DNA of 64,000 nucleotides from Rhodopseudomonas palustris (GTDB lineage: Bacteria > Pseudomonadota > Alphaproteobacteria > Rhizobiales > Xanthobacteraceae): positions 3,162,001-3,226,000 of the forward strand of contig NZ_CP058907.1 in the NCBI RefSeq assembly GCF_013415845.1. Direction: 5' to 3'. Numbering within the stretch: position 1 is the stretch's first letter; each line of letters starts with the position of its first letter. The notes beneath the pieces are model-generated. The model ran no database searches, was not told where the DNA came from, and was given only the letters and a program-made list of their open reading frames with translations. Both the position numbers and the translations under genes were made by a program. Shown in pieces: positions 39,872-50,800 of the stretch.

Positions 39872-41293
39872 ATGACCCGTCCCGTTGTCACCCGCTTCGC
39901 GCCCTCGCCCACTGGTTTTCTGCACATCGGCGGAGGCCGCACCGCGCTGTTCAATTGGCTGTACGCGCGCAAGCACGGCGGCACGATGCTGCTGCGAATC
40001 GAGGACACCGACCGCCAGCGCTCGACCCAGGAGGCGATCGACGCCATCCTCGACGGGCTGAAATGGCTCGGGATCGATTGGGACGGCGACACCGTCTACC
40101 AGTTCGCACGTGCGGCGCGGCACCGTGAGGTCGCGGAGCAGTTGCTGGCGGCCGGCAAGGCCTACCGCTGTTACGCCACCGCCGAGGAGCTGACGGCGAT
40201 GCGCGAAAAGGCCCGCGCCGAGGGCCGCGCCAAGCTGTACGATGGAAGCTGGCGCGACCGCGATCCGTCCGAGGCCCCGGAAGGCGTCAAGCCGACCATC
40301 CGGCTGAAGGCGCCGCTGGCCGGCGAGACAGTGATCGAGGATCAGGTGCAGGGCCGTGTCGCCTGGCAGAACGAGAACCTCGATGACCTGGTGCTGCTGC
40401 GCGGCGACGGCACCCCGACCTACATGCTGGCGGTGGTGGTGGACGACCACGATATGGGCGTCACCCACGTCATCCGCGGCGACGACCATCTGATCAACGC
40501 AGCCCGTCAGAAGCAGATCTACGACGCCATGGAGTGGGAGCTGCCGGTGATGGCGCACATCCCGCTGATCCACGGCCCCGACGGCTCGAAACTGTCGAAG
40601 CGCCACGGCGCGCTCGGCGTCGACGCCTACCGCGCGATGGGATACCTGCCGGCCGCGCTGCGCAACTATCTGGTCCGACTCGGCTGGAGCCACGGCGATC
40701 AGGAAATTTTTACCACGCAGGAAATGATCGATGCGTTCGACCTGCCTGCGATCGGACGTTCCGCGGCGCGGTTCGATTTCGCCAAGCTCGAGAGCCTCAA
40801 CGGTCACTACATCCGCCAGAGCGATGATCACTCTCTCGTGACCCTGCTCGAGGACCTGCTGAAATACATCCCCCAGGGCCCGGCGATCGCCGCCAAGTTC
40901 GACGACAGCATCCGCGCCAAGCTCACCCAGGCGATGCCGGGGCTGAAGGAGCGTGCCAAGACGCTGATCGAGCTGCTCGACAACGCCGGCTTCATTTTCG
41001 CCGATCGGCCGCTGGCCCTCGATCCCAAGGCGCAGGCGGTATTGACGCCCGAAACCCGGCAGCTGATCGGCCGGCTGCGCGCCGCGCTGGAGGATGTATC
41101 GCCGTGGACGGCGGCGACCACCGAGGCAGCGATGCGGGCGTTCGCCGAGCAGGCTGGGCTGAAGCTCGGCGCGGTGGCGCAACCGCTCCGCGTGGCGCTG
41201 ACGGGACGGACCACATCGCCGGGAATCTTCGACGTTTTGGCGGTGCTGGGGCGCGACGAGTGCCTGTCCCGGCTCGCCGATCAGGCCGCGTAA
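39872..41293 (+). CDS. gltX: Glutamyl-tRNA synthetase
   Basis: A 473-residue class I synthetase. Seen: [19 protein letters not shown] with the HIGH-type motif, [37 protein letters not shown], the KMSKS-type [13 protein letters not shown], and a helical anticodon-binding C-terminus. The ATG at 39872 is the family start; a TTG three codons upstream is less likely. Alphaproteobacteria often carry two gltX genes, and this copy next to gltA is the common one. gltA follows 150 bp downstream with a palindrome in between. Confidence 0.97.
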   Translation: MTRPVVTRFAPSPTGFLHIGGGRTALFNWLYARKHGGTMLLRIEDTDRQRSTQEAIDAILDGLKWLGIDWDGDTVYQFARAARHREVAEQLLAAGKAYRCYATAEELTAMREKARAEGRAKLYDGSWRDRDPSEAPEGVKPTIRLKAPLAGETVIEDQVQGRVAWQNENLDDLVLLRGDGTPTYMLAVVVDDHDMGVTHVIRGDDHLINAARQKQIYDAMEWELPVMAHIPLIHGPDGSKLSKRHGALGVDAYRAMGYLPAALRNYLVRLGWSHGDQEIFTTQEMIDAFDLPAIGRSAARFDFAKLESLNGHYIRQSDDHSLVTLLEDLLKYIPQGPAIAAKFDDSIRAKLTQAMPGLKERAKTLIELLDNAGFIFADRPLALDPKAQAVLTPETRQLIGRLRAALEDVSPWTAATTEAAMRAFAEQAGLKLGAVAQPLRVALTGRTTSPGIFDVLAVLGRDECLSRLADQAA

Positions 41294-41325
41294 AAAACCC
41301 GGGAAACGGCTCGCGTCAGGCCGCC

Positions 41326-41343
41326 TTGCAGTGCACACTGCAA
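41326..41343. promoter_or_regulatory. Perfect 8-bp inverted repeat upstream of gltA
   Basis: TTGCAGTG and CACTGCAA flank a CA centre, an exact dyad 100 bp upstream of the gltA ATG and 32 bp after the gltX stop. The short two-base centre favours a protein-binding operator over a transcript hairpin. The binding protein is unknown. Confidence 0.5.
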
Positions 41344-41443
41344 TGAGCTACGCCTTTCCGCCAGCGCTTCAAGACAACCAGTCTCGCTCGCAAGAGCGCT
41401 GCGCATACGGCTGGTTTCGCCAACGAACATCGGGGACCACACG

Positions 41444-42748
41444 ATGGACGCAACGACCAACAACAAAACGGCAACGCTGACGGTTGGAAACAAGAACTTC
41501 GATCTTCCGGTGCTCACCGGGACAGTCGGTCCCGACGTCATCGACATCGGCAAGCTCTACGCGCAGACCGGAATGTTCACCTACGATCCGGGCTTCACGT
41601 CGACGGCGAGCTGCCAGTCCAAAATCACTTACATCGACGGCGACGCAGGCGTTCTCGAGTATCGCGGTTACCCGATTGAACAGCTCGCCGAAAAAGGCGA
41701 CTTCCTAGAAACTTGCTATCTCTTGCTGTACGGCGAACTGCCGACCAAGGCGCAGAAGGAAGATTTCGACTACCGCGTCACCCGCCACAACATGGTTCAC
41801 GAGCAGATGGCCCGGTTCTTCCAGGGCTTCCGTCGTGACGCGCATCCGATGGCGGTGATGGTGGCTTCGGTCGGCGCGCTCGCCGCATTCTACCACGACT
41901 CCACCGACATTAACGATCCGACCCAGCGGATGGTCGCTTCGATCCGGATGATCGCGAAGGTCCCGACGCTGGCCGCGATGGCCTACAAGTACTCGGTCGG
42001 CCAGCCCTTCATCTATCCGAAGAACACGCTCAGCTACGCAGCGAACTTCCTGCGGATGTGCTTCGCGACTCCGTGCGAGGAATACGTCGTCAATCCGGTG
42101 CTGGCGAACGCGCTCGACAAGATCTTCACGCTGCACGCGGACCACGAGCAGAACGCCTCGACCTCGACCGTGCGCATCGCCGGCTCGTCGGGTGCCAATC
42201 CGTTCGCCTGTATCGCGGCGGGTATCGCCTGCCTGTGGGGCCCGGCTCATGGCGGTGCCAACGAAGCGGCGCTGGCGATGCTGAAGGAGATCGGTACCGT
42301 CGAGAACATCCCGGACTTCATCGCCAAGGTGAAGGACAAGAGCTCGTCGGTGCGGCTGATGGGCTTCGGCCACCGCGTCTATAAGAACTACGATCCGCGC
42401 GCCAAGATCATGCAGCAGGTCTGCCACGAAGTGCTGGCCGAAACCGGCCATCACGGCGACCCGCTGCTCAAGGTGGCGATGGAGCTCGAGAAAATCGCGC
42501 TCAGCGATCAGTACTTCATTGACCGCAAGTTGTACCCGAACGTCGACTTCTATTCGGGCATCACGCTGAAGGCGATGGGCTTCCCGACCGACATGTTCAC
42601 CGTGCTGTTCGCGGTCGCCCGCACTGTCGGCTGGATCAGCCAGTGGAGCGAGATGATCGAGGACCCGCAGCAGAAGATCGGCCGTCCGCGCCAGCTCTTC
42701 ACCGGTGCGACCACCCGCAACTACGTCGAGATCGGCAAGCGCGGCTGA
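41444..42748 (+). CDS. gltA: Citrate synthase
   Basis: A 434-residue type II citrate synthase starting the TCA cycle from oxaloacetate and acetyl-CoA. Seen: [19 protein letters not shown], the conserved His in [50 protein letters not shown], and [18 protein letters not shown] with the catalytic Asp region. Length matches the hexameric NADH-regulated Gram-negative type. A perfect 15-bp terminator stem follows the stop codon. Confidence 0.98.
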   Translation: MDATTNNKTATLTVGNKNFDLPVLTGTVGPDVIDIGKLYAQTGMFTYDPGFTSTASCQSKITYIDGDAGVLEYRGYPIEQLAEKGDFLETCYLLLYGELPTKAQKEDFDYRVTRHNMVHEQMARFFQGFRRDAHPMAVMVASVGALAAFYHDSTDINDPTQRMVASIRMIAKVPTLAAMAYKYSVGQPFIYPKNTLSYAANFLRMCFATPCEEYVVNPVLANALDKIFTLHADHEQNASTSTVRIAGSSGANPFACIAAGIACLWGPAHGGANEAALAMLKEIGTVENIPDFIAKVKDKSSSVRLMGFGHRVYKNYDPRAKIMQQVCHEVLAETGHHGDPLLKVAMELEKIALSDQYFIDRKLYPNVDFYSGITLKAMGFPTDMFTVLFAVARTVGWISQWSEMIEDPQQKIGRPRQLFTGATTRNYVEIGKRG

Positions 42749-42770
42749 TCGTCGACCCGGCTCGATAATC

Positions 42771-42802
42771 GAACGGCGAACCGCTCCAGCGGTTCGCCGT
42801 TC
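42771..42802 (+). terminator. Rho-independent terminator after gltA
   Basis: A perfect 15-bp stem: GAACGGCGAACCGCT (42771-42785), a two-base CC centre, then AGCGGTTCGCCGTTC (42788-42802), followed by TGCTTTGG. It starts 23 bp after the gltA stop and may serve the convergent deaminase gene as well. Confidence 0.85.
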
Positions 42803-42842
42803 TGCTTTGGGGCCGCAGCGGGCCGGAGCCGTTCCGCTAAAC

Positions 42843-43487
42843 TCAGTAGCGAGCCCGATCCGGCAGCGCGCGGAACTCATTCCAGACCTTCTGCGCATCG
42901 CCGCGCATCATCTGCGCGATCTTAACCTGGCGTTTTGCGTAGGGCTTCTTCATGTCAGCGCCGATATTGGAATCGTCGAACAAGTCCGCATAGTCGGTCC
43001 ACGACGCCGCGTAGAAGATCCGATCGAGCCGCGCCCAGTAAGCGGTGGCGTAGCACATCGGACAGCATTCGCAGCTTGTGTACATCGTTGCGCCGCGCAG
43101 GTTCGGCGCGCCAACCTTCTTGCACGCGGCGCGGATCGCATTGACTTCGGCGTGGGCGGACGGATCGTTGTCGCGCAGCACACTGTTGCCGGTCGCCGAG
43201 AGTACTTCGCCATCACGCACGATCACGGCCCCGAACGCGCCACCTGTCTTTTCGACCACACCTGCCTTGCGCATCAATTCGATGGCCTGCGTCATGTAGC
43301 GACGATCTTGCTCCGTCGGCGCCGTGGCCAGTGCAGGCTTAGCATCCGCAACCGTCGCCCCGGCAGGCAATACAGCCGCACCGAAGGCAGCAGCGCCGGT
43401 TGCGAGAAAATTCCTGCGGTGAACGACGGTCACCGACGCGAACAGCGTATCAAGCGCCGAGGCAGACTCGATTTTGGTTTTCTTCAT
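42843..43487 (-). CDS. Nucleoside/guanine deaminase-like zinc enzyme with Tat signal
   Basis: A 214-residue member of the cytidine/deoxycytidylate deaminase superfamily. Seen: the zinc and proton-shuttle motif HAEVNAIRAACKK (His112, Glu114), and the second motif TSCECCPMCYATAYWARLD (Cys142, Cys145), in which the usual Pro before the first Cys is itself Cys. The closest resemblance is to GuaD-type guanine deaminases. Residues 24-42 (RRNFLATGAAAFGAAVLP) form a twin-arginine signal, so the enzyme is probably exported, which is unusual for this superfamily. It stands alone, convergent with gltA. Confidence 0.85.
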   Translation of the reverse strand: MKKTKIESASALDTLFASVTVVHRRNFLATGAAAFGAAVLPAGATVADAKPALATAPTEQDRRYMTQAIELMRKAGVVEKTGGAFGAVIVRDGEVLSATGNSVLRDNDPSAHAEVNAIRAACKKVGAPNLRGATMYTSCECCPMCYATAYWARLDRIFYAASWTDYADLFDDSNIGADMKKPYAKRQVKIAQMMRGDAQKVWNEFRALPDRARY

Positions 43488-43633
43488 AGAGGGAGAGCTC
43501 CGGTTGAGACGGTCCGCGTCCTCTCCGGTCCATGGACGCTCAAACTGGAGCTTCGACGCGTCGGTAGGCTAGCTCCAAACTATTGAGAATAGATTGCAAC
43601 AACACCCTCTTTAATCGCAGCGGCCGGCCGCAA

Positions 43634-44815
43634 TCAGGCGTGGCGCATCACGTCCAGCACAATATCGGCCGCACGTCCGCTCGGCGTCTGCTCGCCGGTC
43701 GACAGGATGTCGTCGATCTTCGCAAAGCCCGCGAGCTGGCGCCGCCGCGCCGGCGTGTTGCCGAGCAGGTCGCGCACCGCCGGGACGAGCTTGTCGGGCA
43801 CGCAATCTTCCTGGATGAACTCCGGGATCACATCGTCACCCATCACCAGATTGGCGAGGATCACGGTGCCGGGACGGACCACGCGCCGCGCGATCCAGAT
43901 CTCGACGCTGCCGGCCCGATACGCCGTCACCATCGGCACGCCAGCGATCGCGAGCTCCAGCGTCACCGTGCCCGATTTTGCTAGCGCCGCATGCGCGATC
44001 CTGAACGCGCCGCGTTTGTCCTGTTCGCCGACGACGATCCGTGGCTGCACCTCCCAGGACGCAACCGCGGCCCGGACCAGCCCTTCCAGATGCGGCGTGG
44101 TCGGCAATACAGCTTCGAATGCGACGCCCTCGTGCTTCAGCCGCGCCAGCGTGTCGCCGAACGCAGCAGCGTGATGGCGCACTTCGCTGCGCCGGCTGCC
44201 CGGGAGAACCAAGAGCACCGGCGGGGACGCCTCGCGGCGCGCCTGCTCGGCTGCGTCAGGTCGTAACGAGCCGAACTGCTCGGTGAGCGGATGGCCGACA
44301 TAGCTGCATGGCGGGCCCTGCAGCCGGCGATACTCCGCCGGCTCGAACGGCAGCAGGGCCAGCACGTGATCGACATAGCCGAGCATCGCCCGCGCCCGTC
44401 CCGGCCGCCACGCCCACACCGTCGGCGAGACGTAGTCGACGATCGGAATCGACGGATCGCGCTGCCGGACCCGGCGCGCCACGCGGTGGGTGAAGTCGGG
44501 GCTGTCGATGATCACCAGGATGTCGGGCTTGGCCGTCAGCGCCGCGTCGACCGCACGGCGGATCAGCTTCAGGATCATCGGCAGCCGCTGCACCACGGCA
44601 GCGAAGCCGATGATCGACAGCTCCTCGATCGGAAATAGCGATGCCAGCCCCTCGCCGGCCATGCAGTGGCCGCCGACACCGGCGAACCGGACCTTCGATC
44701 CGAGCCGCGCCCTCAGTTCGCGCATCAGCGCGGCGCCGAGCCGATCCCCCGACTCTTCAGTCGCAATCAGATAGACCGTCCGTACGCGATCCCCGGTCTT
44801 TGCAGCGCCGCTCAT
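43634..44815 (-). CDS. lpxB: Lipid-A-disaccharide synthase
   Basis: A 393-residue GT-B glycosyltransferase (family 19) joining UDP-diacylglucosamine and lipid X to the lipid A disaccharide at the inner membrane. Seen: TVYLIATEESGDRLGAALM (the family normally shows AGExSGD; here TEESGD), FAGVGGHCMAGEGL, LFPIEELSIIGFAAVV, SPTVWAWRPGRARAM, LLVLPGSRRSEV and the acceptor-side SGTVTLELAIAGVPMV. Last gene of the lpx block; its ATG overlaps the lpxI stop by four bases. Confidence 0.96.
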   Translation of the reverse strand: MSGAAKTGDRVRTVYLIATEESGDRLGAALMRELRARLGSKVRFAGVGGHCMAGEGLASLFPIEELSIIGFAAVVQRLPMILKLIRRAVDAALTAKPDILVIIDSPDFTHRVARRVRQRDPSIPIVDYVSPTVWAWRPGRARAMLGYVDHVLALLPFEPAEYRRLQGPPCSYVGHPLTEQFGSLRPDAAEQARREASPPVLLVLPGSRRSEVRHHAAAFGDTLARLKHEGVAFEAVLPTTPHLEGLVRAAVASWEVQPRIVVGEQDKRGAFRIAHAALAKSGTVTLELAIAGVPMVTAYRAGSVEIWIARRVVRPGTVILANLVMGDDVIPEFIQEDCVPDKLVPAVRDLLGNTPARRRQLAGFAKIDDILSTGEQTPSGRAADIVLDVMRHA

Positions 44816-45675
44816 GCCGGCATCCCGACCGCGAACACGCCGGCCTTGTCGGCAGCCGCGATCATCTCCTGCGGCTCGGCCACGACGGTATGCCCGGCCA
44901 CCACGGCAACACCGCCGAGCTGCGCGGTGATCAGTCCTTCGATGGTTTTCGGTCCGAGCGCAGGCAGATCGAAGCGCAGGTCCTGACCGGTCTTGGGCGC
45001 CTTCACCAGCACGCCATGTCCCGGCTTGGCCCGGATTCGCCGGCTGTCGCGGAGCTGCGCTACTCGTCGCAGCAGCTCGTCAGTGCCGCCGGTGTCTTCG
45101 ACAGCCACGACGTGACCATCGATCACGACGCAGCCCTGGCCGATGTCGAATGGGCTGAGTGCCGCCAGCACCGCGCGCCCTTTGGCGATATCGGCTTCAA
45201 CGCCAGCATCCGGCGCAGCACGAGTGAGACAGCCCTCGGGCATCAGCAGGTCGGTGGCCACATCCTTCAGGCCGAGCAAGCGGAAGCCGTGGCGCTCGAA
45301 CAGCCGGCCGACGCCGGTCAGAAGGTGATCGTCACCGCCCCGATAGGCCGCGAGCACCGCCGGCAGCACCTTGATCGCGCCCCAGTCGAGCCGCATGTCC
45401 GACAGCGCCGGCCGCACCAACGAGCCGATGAACACCAGGTCGCGGCACCCCTCGTCGCGTAGCAGCCGCAGCAGTCTGCCGAAAGCTCCCATCCGGAGCC
45501 AGTGATGCCGGTACGCGGTGACACGCTCGGGGTCGCAGCTTCCCTTTAGCGCGAACAGCACCGGCGTCAGGCCGCGCGCCGCGAGCGAGTCGGCAACCGC
45601 GAATGGCAGCGTGCCGCCGCCGGCGATGATGCCGACGGGCGCGCCAATCTGCAGTGATGGATCGGTCATGGCCAA
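44812..45675 (-). CDS. lpxI: UDP-2,3-diacylglucosamine pyrophosphatase LpxI (DUF1009)
   Basis: A 287-residue enzyme making lipid X (2,3-diacylglucosamine 1-phosphate), the non-homologous alphaproteobacterial replacement for LpxH. Seen: PVGIIAGGGTLPFAVADSLA (N-terminal domain), LVFIGSLVRPALSDMRLDW, and the LpxI catalytic domain with LFERHGFRLLGLKDV, GQGCVVIDGHVVAVEDTGGT, GVLVKAPKTGQDLRFDLP and GHTVVAEPQEMIAAAD. It overlaps lpxB by four bases and follows lpxA by nine, placing it exactly at its pathway step. Confidence 0.95.
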   Translation of the reverse strand: MAMTDPSLQIGAPVGIIAGGGTLPFAVADSLAARGLTPVLFALKGSCDPERVTAYRHHWLRMGAFGRLLRLLRDEGCRDLVFIGSLVRPALSDMRLDWGAIKVLPAVLAAYRGGDDHLLTGVGRLFERHGFRLLGLKDVATDLLMPEGCLTRAAPDAGVEADIAKGRAVLAALSPFDIGQGCVVIDGHVVAVEDTGGTDELLRRVAQLRDSRRIRAKPGHGVLVKAPKTGQDLRFDLPALGPKTIEGLITAQLGGVAVVAGHTVVAEPQEMIAAADKAGVFAVGMPA

Positions 45676-45684
45676 GCCGGCCGG

Positions 45685-46527
45685 TCAGGCGTCGTCACCG
45701 TCATTGACGGCCGCACCGCCCTCACGCGCCATGCACAGCGCGACACGCTGGCCGCGGCCGCCGCGGCCCTTGATGTCGTCGATGAACGCGACGATCTCGG
45801 CAATCGCCGGATCTTCCGCCGTGCGCGGACGCACCCGTTCGAGCCGTTCGGCCAGGGGGCCGCTGCTATAGAACAGGTCGTTGAAGAACGAGCGCACAAT
45901 CGCGAGCCGCTCCTTGGTGAACTTCCGCCGGCGCATGCCGACGATATTCAACCCGGCGAGCTTCGCATAGATGCCGTTGGCGAGCGCGTACGGAATGACG
46001 TGGGTGCGCAGCCCGCTCATACCGCCAATCATCACCTGGGGGCCGACCCGGGTGAACTGCTGCAGCACAGTCATGCCGCCGATAAAGGTGAAATCCCCGA
46101 TCTCGCAATGACCGCCGAGGGTGGCGGCATTGGCGAAGATCACGTCATTGCCGACGATACAGTCGTGGCCGACATGGCTCGCCGCCATGAAGAACCCGCG
46201 GTCGCCGACGCGCGTGACGCCGCCACCGCCGACCGTGCCGGTGTTCATCGTCACGTTTTCGCGGATGGTGCAGGCGTTGCCGATGATCAGCGTGGTCGGC
46301 TCGCCCTTGTAGCCGGTCGACTGCGGCGCGCCGCCCAGCGAGGCGAACGGATGGATCGTGCAGCCTTCACCGATGGTGGTATGGCCGGTGACGTTGACAT
46401 GGCCGATCAGCGTCGTACCGGCGCCGATGCTGACGTGCGGGCCAATGGTGCAGAACGGCCCGATGGTAACGTCGTCGCAGATGACGGCGCCGTCTTCGAT
46501 ACGCGCAGTCGGATCAATTGTGCTCAT
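45685..46527 (-). CDS. lpxA: UDP-N-acetylglucosamine O-acyltransferase
   Basis: A 280-residue left-handed beta-helix acyltransferase, the first lipid A step, adding a 3-hydroxyacyl chain from ACP to UDP-GlcNAc. Seen: hexapeptide repeats from residue 5 (IDPTARIEDGAVICDDVTIG, IGAGTTLIGHVNVTGHTTIG), the catalytic His region FFMAASHVGHDCIVGNDVI, and a helical C-terminal domain (GMRRRKFTKERLAIVRSFF). It is eight bases from fabZ and nine from lpxI. Acyl-chain length selectivity cannot be judged by eye. Confidence 0.97.
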   Translation of the reverse strand: MSTIDPTARIEDGAVICDDVTIGPFCTIGPHVSIGAGTTLIGHVNVTGHTTIGEGCTIHPFASLGGAPQSTGYKGEPTTLIIGNACTIRENVTMNTGTVGGGGVTRVGDRGFFMAASHVGHDCIVGNDVIFANAATLGGHCEIGDFTFIGGMTVLQQFTRVGPQVMIGGMSGLRTHVIPYALANGIYAKLAGLNIVGMRRRKFTKERLAIVRSFFNDLFYSSGPLAERLERVRPRTAEDPAIAEIVAFIDDIKGRGGRGQRVALCMAREGGAAVNDGDDA

Positions 46528-46535
46528 TCAGCCCG

Positions 46536-46994
46536 TCAATCTGCCAGCATTGCGCCGACATCGGCTTCCGCCACGATCTGACCGTCGACCTTGGCCTCGC
46601 CGTGAAACCACCACATCGTCTTGCGCCGCCCGGTGCGGGTCAGGTGATACTCCACGGTATCGCCCGGCATCACCGGCTTGCGGAACTTGCACTTGTCGAT
46701 GGTCAGGAAATACACCGCGCGCGGCTTCTCGGTACCGGTGACCGACAGGATGCCGATCACGCCCGCGGTCTGGGCCATGCCCTCAATCATTAGAACGCCG
46801 GGATACACCGGTCGCTCCGGGAAGTGGCCCTGGAACGCCGGCTCGTTGACGGTGACGTTCTTGATGCCGATGCCGCTGTAGTCCTCGCGGATGTTGATCA
46901 CCCGATCGATCAGCAGAAACGGAAAACGGTGCGGCAGGGTCTTGAGGATGGTGTTGATGTCAACGTTCTCAAAGCGAATCGGCGATTCCATCAC
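46536..46994 (-). CDS. fabZ: 3-hydroxyacyl-[acyl-carrier-protein] dehydratase FabZ
   Basis: A 152-residue hot-dog dehydratase of fatty acid synthesis. Seen: the catalytic His in [20 protein letters not shown] with the Glu of the second half, and [16 protein letters not shown] at the start. It competes with LpxA/LpxD for 3-hydroxyacyl-ACP, and its usual place between lpxD and lpxA is kept. The ATG overlaps the lpxD stop by four bases. Confidence 0.97.
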   Translation of the reverse strand: MMESPIRFENVDINTILKTLPHRFPFLLIDRVINIREDYSGIGIKNVTVNEPAFQGHFPERPVYPGVLMIEGMAQTAGVIGILSVTGTEKPRAVYFLTIDKCKFRKPVMPGDTVEYHLTRTGRRKTMWWFHGEAKVDGQIVAEADVGAMLAD

Positions 46995-48073
46995 CCCCGT
47001 CCTTCATCCCTGTCGTCGTCGGGTCTTGCCGCCGTCTCGGCTCCGCTGCCTTCAGCGAGCCGCCGTACCGCGAGCATTTCCCGGAACCATGTTCTGGTCG
47101 GCCGCGCGAAGATGCCGCCCCAGCGCTCACCCGCGGGAATACTGTCCTTCACCCCGGACATCGCCGCCACCTGGGCGCCGTCGCCGATCACCACATGATT
47201 GTTGATGCCGACCATGGCGCCGAGCGCGACGTTGTCGCCCAGCGTCAGGCTGCCGGCAAGACCGCATTTGGCGGCGATCACGCAATGTCGACCAATTGTT
47301 ACGTTGTGGCCGATCTGAACCTGATTGTCGATCTTGGTACCCTCGCCGATCACGGTGTCACGCAGCGACCCGCGATCGATCGTGGTCCCGGCGCCGAGCT
47401 CGACATCGTGTTGGATGATCACCCGTCCGGTCTGCGGCACCTTGGTGTGCTGACCGGCGAAAATGAAGCCGAAGCCGTCCTGGCCGATATGGCAGCCCGG
47501 ATGCATCAGAACGTTGTTGCCGATCAGCGCGTGCTGCAGATGGCTGCCGGCACCGATATCGCAATCGCGACCGATCTTGACGCCGGCAGCGATCACCGCG
47601 CCCGCCCCGATCACCGTGCCCGAACCGATCTCGACGTCGGGGCCGATCACCGCCAGCGGCTCGACCGTGACCTCGTCTTCGAGCTTGGCGGTCTCGTGGA
47701 TCACGGCCGTCGGCGCGATGCCAGGCGCTCCAACGCCGGTGTGCGGACGCAACGCATCGGAATAGAGATGCCGGGCGTAGGCCACAAAGGCGTGGAACGG
47801 ACGACGCGCGCGCAGCACAGCAACGTGTGAGGGCACCCTGCCCTCGAACCGCTCGCTAACAAGGCAAGCGCCCGCTCGCGTGTTCGCGAGTTCATCCGAG
47901 TAACGGAGATTCTCGAAAAAGCTCAAGTGCATGGGGCCGGCCTCGTCGAGCGAGGCCAGTCCGGTGATGCGATGCTCCGCGTACGAAGCATCAACCAGCG
48001 TTGCTTTCGTCAGGCTGGCGATCTCGGCCAGGGTCGACGAAGGACGCGGCGGGAAAAACGACGTGGATGCCAT
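46991..48073 (-). CDS. lpxD: UDP-3-O-(3-hydroxyacyl)glucosamine N-acyltransferase
   Basis: A 360-residue trimeric beta-helix acyltransferase, the third lipid A step. Seen: an N-terminal uridine-binding domain ([20 protein letters not shown]), and long hexapeptide repeats with [20 protein letters not shown] and the core [14 protein letters not shown]. The catalytic His lies in the segment [21 protein letters not shown] charged C-terminal tail closes it. It starts 29 bp after bamA. No skp gene lies between bamA and lpxD, unlike in enterobacteria. Confidence 0.96.
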   Translation of the reverse strand: MASTSFFPPRPSSTLAEIASLTKATLVDASYAEHRITGLASLDEAGPMHLSFFENLRYSDELANTRAGACLVSERFEGRVPSHVAVLRARRPFHAFVAYARHLYSDALRPHTGVGAPGIAPTAVIHETAKLEDEVTVEPLAVIGPDVEIGSGTVIGAGAVIAAGVKIGRDCDIGAGSHLQHALIGNNVLMHPGCHIGQDGFGFIFAGQHTKVPQTGRVIIQHDVELGAGTTIDRGSLRDTVIGEGTKIDNQVQIGHNVTIGRHCVIAAKCGLAGSLTLGDNVALGAMVGINNHVVIGDGAQVAAMSGVKDSIPAGERWGGIFARPTRTWFREMLAVRRLAEGSGAETAARPDDDRDEGRG

Positions 48074-48102
48074 TCCTTCGGTCGTGGTCCGGAGTGCGGG
48101 AC

Positions 48103-50628
48103 TTAGAACGAGGTCCCGCCGCCGAACTTGAACTCCTGAACGCGGTCGTACTTACCCTTGGTGATCGGGATCGCGTAGTCGAAGCGCAGCGGACCGAACG
48201 GCGACGCCCAGATCAGGCCGACACCAACCGAGGTGCGGACGAGGTTGGTGTCGTCGTAGTTCAGACCCGAGCAGGTGCCGATCGTGGTCTGGCTCGCAGG
48301 GATACAGCCGGGCGTGTTGACTTCGCCGGTGACCGACCACGACGTCGGGCCCTTGTAGTCGAACAGCGAACCGGCGTCGGCATAGACGGCGCCCTTGAGC
48401 CCGACTTCCTTCGGCAGGAACCAGAACGGCATCTGCAACTCGACCGACGCGCCCCAGTAGTTGGTGCCGCCGAGGGCGTCGCCGCCGTAGCCGTACAGCG
48501 CATACTGGCCGATGTCGCGCGGACCGATACCGTTCGGAGCAAAGCCGCGAACCAGGTTCGAACCCATCTGGAAGTGGTCGAGCATCCGCAGCTGGTTGCC
48601 GCCATAAGTGCTCAGGTTACCAGCCTGCAGGTGGATCAAGCCGACCAAGTCCGACACCAGCGAGGTGTAGTACTTGGCGTCGAACGCGGTCTTGATGAAC
48701 TTCACGTCGCCGCCGACACCAGCGAAGTCCTGACGCAGGTCGACGAGCAGACCGTCGGTCGGGTTCTTGATGTTGTCGAGGGTGTTATAGGTCAACGTAT
48801 AGCCGAGCGACGAGGTCCAGTAGGCACCGCCAGCCAGACCGATGCGGACCGGCAGCGAGGCTTCGCCGTCGCCGTAGCAACCGAGCACGCCGTAGGTGGC
48901 CTGCAGGTTATTGGCGGCGATGTACTGCGGCGTCGGGAAGAAGCCCGGGCCCGGAATGTTGTTACAATTGTTCAGGTACGACGGCAGCGTAATTTCCTGC
49001 CGGTACAGCGAGTAACGGATCTGCAGCGACAGATCTTCCCGCAGCGCGAAGCCGAGGCGCGGGCTGAAGCCGAGCGTCTTGGTCGAGTACGAGATGTAGC
49101 GGTTGGCGAGCTGTTCGCGCTGATACAGGTCGAGGCCGAGCGCCACGCGGTAGTCGAGCAGATACGGCTCGACGAACGACAGCGAGTAGCCCCGGGCGTA
49201 CTGACCGTACTGCACCGACGCCTTGGCGAAGATGCCGCGGCCGAGGAAGTTGCGTTCCGAGACCGAGACTTCGCCCAGCGCACCGTCGCTGGTCGAGTAA
49301 CCACCCGAAACCGAGAAGTCGCCGGTCGACTTTTCTTCGAGGTTGACCACCAGGATGACCCGGTCGCTCGAAGAGCCCGGCTCGGTGGTGATCTTCACGG
49401 TCTTGAAGAAGTCGAGGTTCTTCAGGCGGCGCTCGGCGCGATCAACCAGCGCACGGTTGTAGGCATCGCCTTCGGAGATATCGAACTCACGACGGATCAC
49501 GTAATCGCGGGTCCGGGTGTTGCCGACGACGTTGATGCGCTCGATGTAGACGCGCGGCCCCTCTTCGATCGAGAACACGATCGAAACGGTATGCTCGTCG
49601 AAATTGCGGTCACCGCGCGGACGCACGGTCGCGAACGCGTAGCCGCGACGCGACAGCTCGATCTGCATCTCTTCGACCGACTTCTCCAACGCCTCGGCGT
49701 TGTAGAGCGAGCCGACATTGACGCGCGAGAAGCTGCGCATCGAGTTTCCGTCGAGGGTCGGAATGGCGGATTCGAAGGTCACCGAACCGACGCGGTACTG
49801 CTGGCCTTCCTCGATCTTGAAGGTGACCAGGAAGCCCTTTCGCTCCGGATCGTATTCGGTCAGCGCGGCCACCACCTGCACATCGGCGAAGCCGTGCTTC
49901 AGGTAGAAGCGGCGTATCAGGTCGCGATCTGCCTCGACCCGGTCCGGATCGTACACGTCACCGTTGCCGAGGAAGCTGAGCAGGTTGCTCTCGCGGGTCT
50001 TGATCACGTCCTTCAGACGATAGGACGAATAGGCCTTGTTGCCGACGAACTCGATCGACTTCACACCGGTCTTCGGACCTTCGGTGATCACGAACACCAG
50101 GTCGACGCGGTTGTTCGGCTGTTCAATGATCTGCGGGTCGACGCGGACGTCGTAGCGGCCAGAGCGGCGATAGATCTCGGCGATCCGCAGCGCGTCGCCC
50201 TGCACCATCGGGCGGGACAGCGTGCCGCGAGGCTTCGACTGAATTTCAGCCGAGAGCTGCTCGTCCTTGATCTTCTTATTGCCCTCGAATGCGAGGCGAC
50301 CGATCACCGGGTTTTCGACGACGCTGACGACCAGCCGCCCGCCCGCCTGATTGATGCGAACGTCCTGGAACAAACCAGTCTCGATCAGCGCCTTGAGGCC
50401 ATCATCGATCGAGCCTTGGTCGAGCCGCCCGCCCGGACCCGGCTTGAAATAGGAGCGAATGGTCTCAGCCTCGACCCGCCGGTTGCCCTCGACCGCGATC
50501 GACGAAGCGGATTGGGCGGCGGCAGGAGACGCCATCACCACCCCGACCGCCGTCGTGGCGACCGGTACGGCGAAAAACACCAGGGCGGCACCGACTACCC
50601 CCCGCAACACTCGCATTCCAACTTTCAT
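48103..50628 (-). CDS. bamA: Outer membrane protein assembly factor BamA
   Basis: An 841-residue outer-membrane protein that folds and inserts beta-barrel proteins. Seen: a signal peptide ending near residue 39 ([11 protein letters not shown]), five POTRA repeats (about 43-430; for example [38 protein letters not shown]), then the 16-strand barrel with the lid motif [13 protein letters not shown] and the closing [20 protein letters not shown] and [10 protein letters not shown] with terminal Phe. The ATG at 50628 was chosen because it begins the signal. It lies between rseP and lpxD. Confidence 0.97.
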   Translation of the reverse strand: MKVGMRVLRGVVGAALVFFAVPVATTAVGVVMASPAAAQSASSIAVEGNRRVEAETIRSYFKPGPGGRLDQGSIDDGLKALIETGLFQDVRINQAGGRLVVSVVENPVIGRLAFEGNKKIKDEQLSAEIQSKPRGTLSRPMVQGDALRIAEIYRRSGRYDVRVDPQIIEQPNNRVDLVFVITEGPKTGVKSIEFVGNKAYSSYRLKDVIKTRESNLLSFLGNGDVYDPDRVEADRDLIRRFYLKHGFADVQVVAALTEYDPERKGFLVTFKIEEGQQYRVGSVTFESAIPTLDGNSMRSFSRVNVGSLYNAEALEKSVEEMQIELSRRGYAFATVRPRGDRNFDEHTVSIVFSIEEGPRVYIERINVVGNTRTRDYVIRREFDISEGDAYNRALVDRAERRLKNLDFFKTVKITTEPGSSSDRVILVVNLEEKSTGDFSVSGGYSTSDGALGEVSVSERNFLGRGIFAKASVQYGQYARGYSLSFVEPYLLDYRVALGLDLYQREQLANRYISYSTKTLGFSPRLGFALREDLSLQIRYSLYRQEITLPSYLNNCNNIPGPGFFPTPQYIAANNLQATYGVLGCYGDGEASLPVRIGLAGGAYWTSSLGYTLTYNTLDNIKNPTDGLLVDLRQDFAGVGGDVKFIKTAFDAKYYTSLVSDLVGLIHLQAGNLSTYGGNQLRMLDHFQMGSNLVRGFAPNGIGPRDIGQYALYGYGGDALGGTNYWGASVELQMPFWFLPKEVGLKGAVYADAGSLFDYKGPTSWSVTGEVNTPGCIPASQTTIGTCSGLNYDDTNLVRTSVGVGLIWASPFGPLRFDYAIPITKGKYDRVQEFKFGGGTSF

Positions 50629-50800
50629 GCGCAACGCGCCCTTGTCATTCCGATGCCGGCACAGAATCCCCGCACCGACAGAATCCCCAGGTTGCCTCGC
50701 TTGTAGACAATTTTGCCGCCCCGGCAAACGTCCTTTAGCGCTGCGATTTCAATTTCATTCCAACACGTTGCCCATCCGCCACGTTTGACAAATGGGAGAC

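Noticed and set aside
48001..50706. A 901-codon open frame on the plus strand opposite bamA
   Set aside because: Same GC effect; the predicted protein is compositionally odd and bamA on the other strand has full POTRA and barrel signatures.
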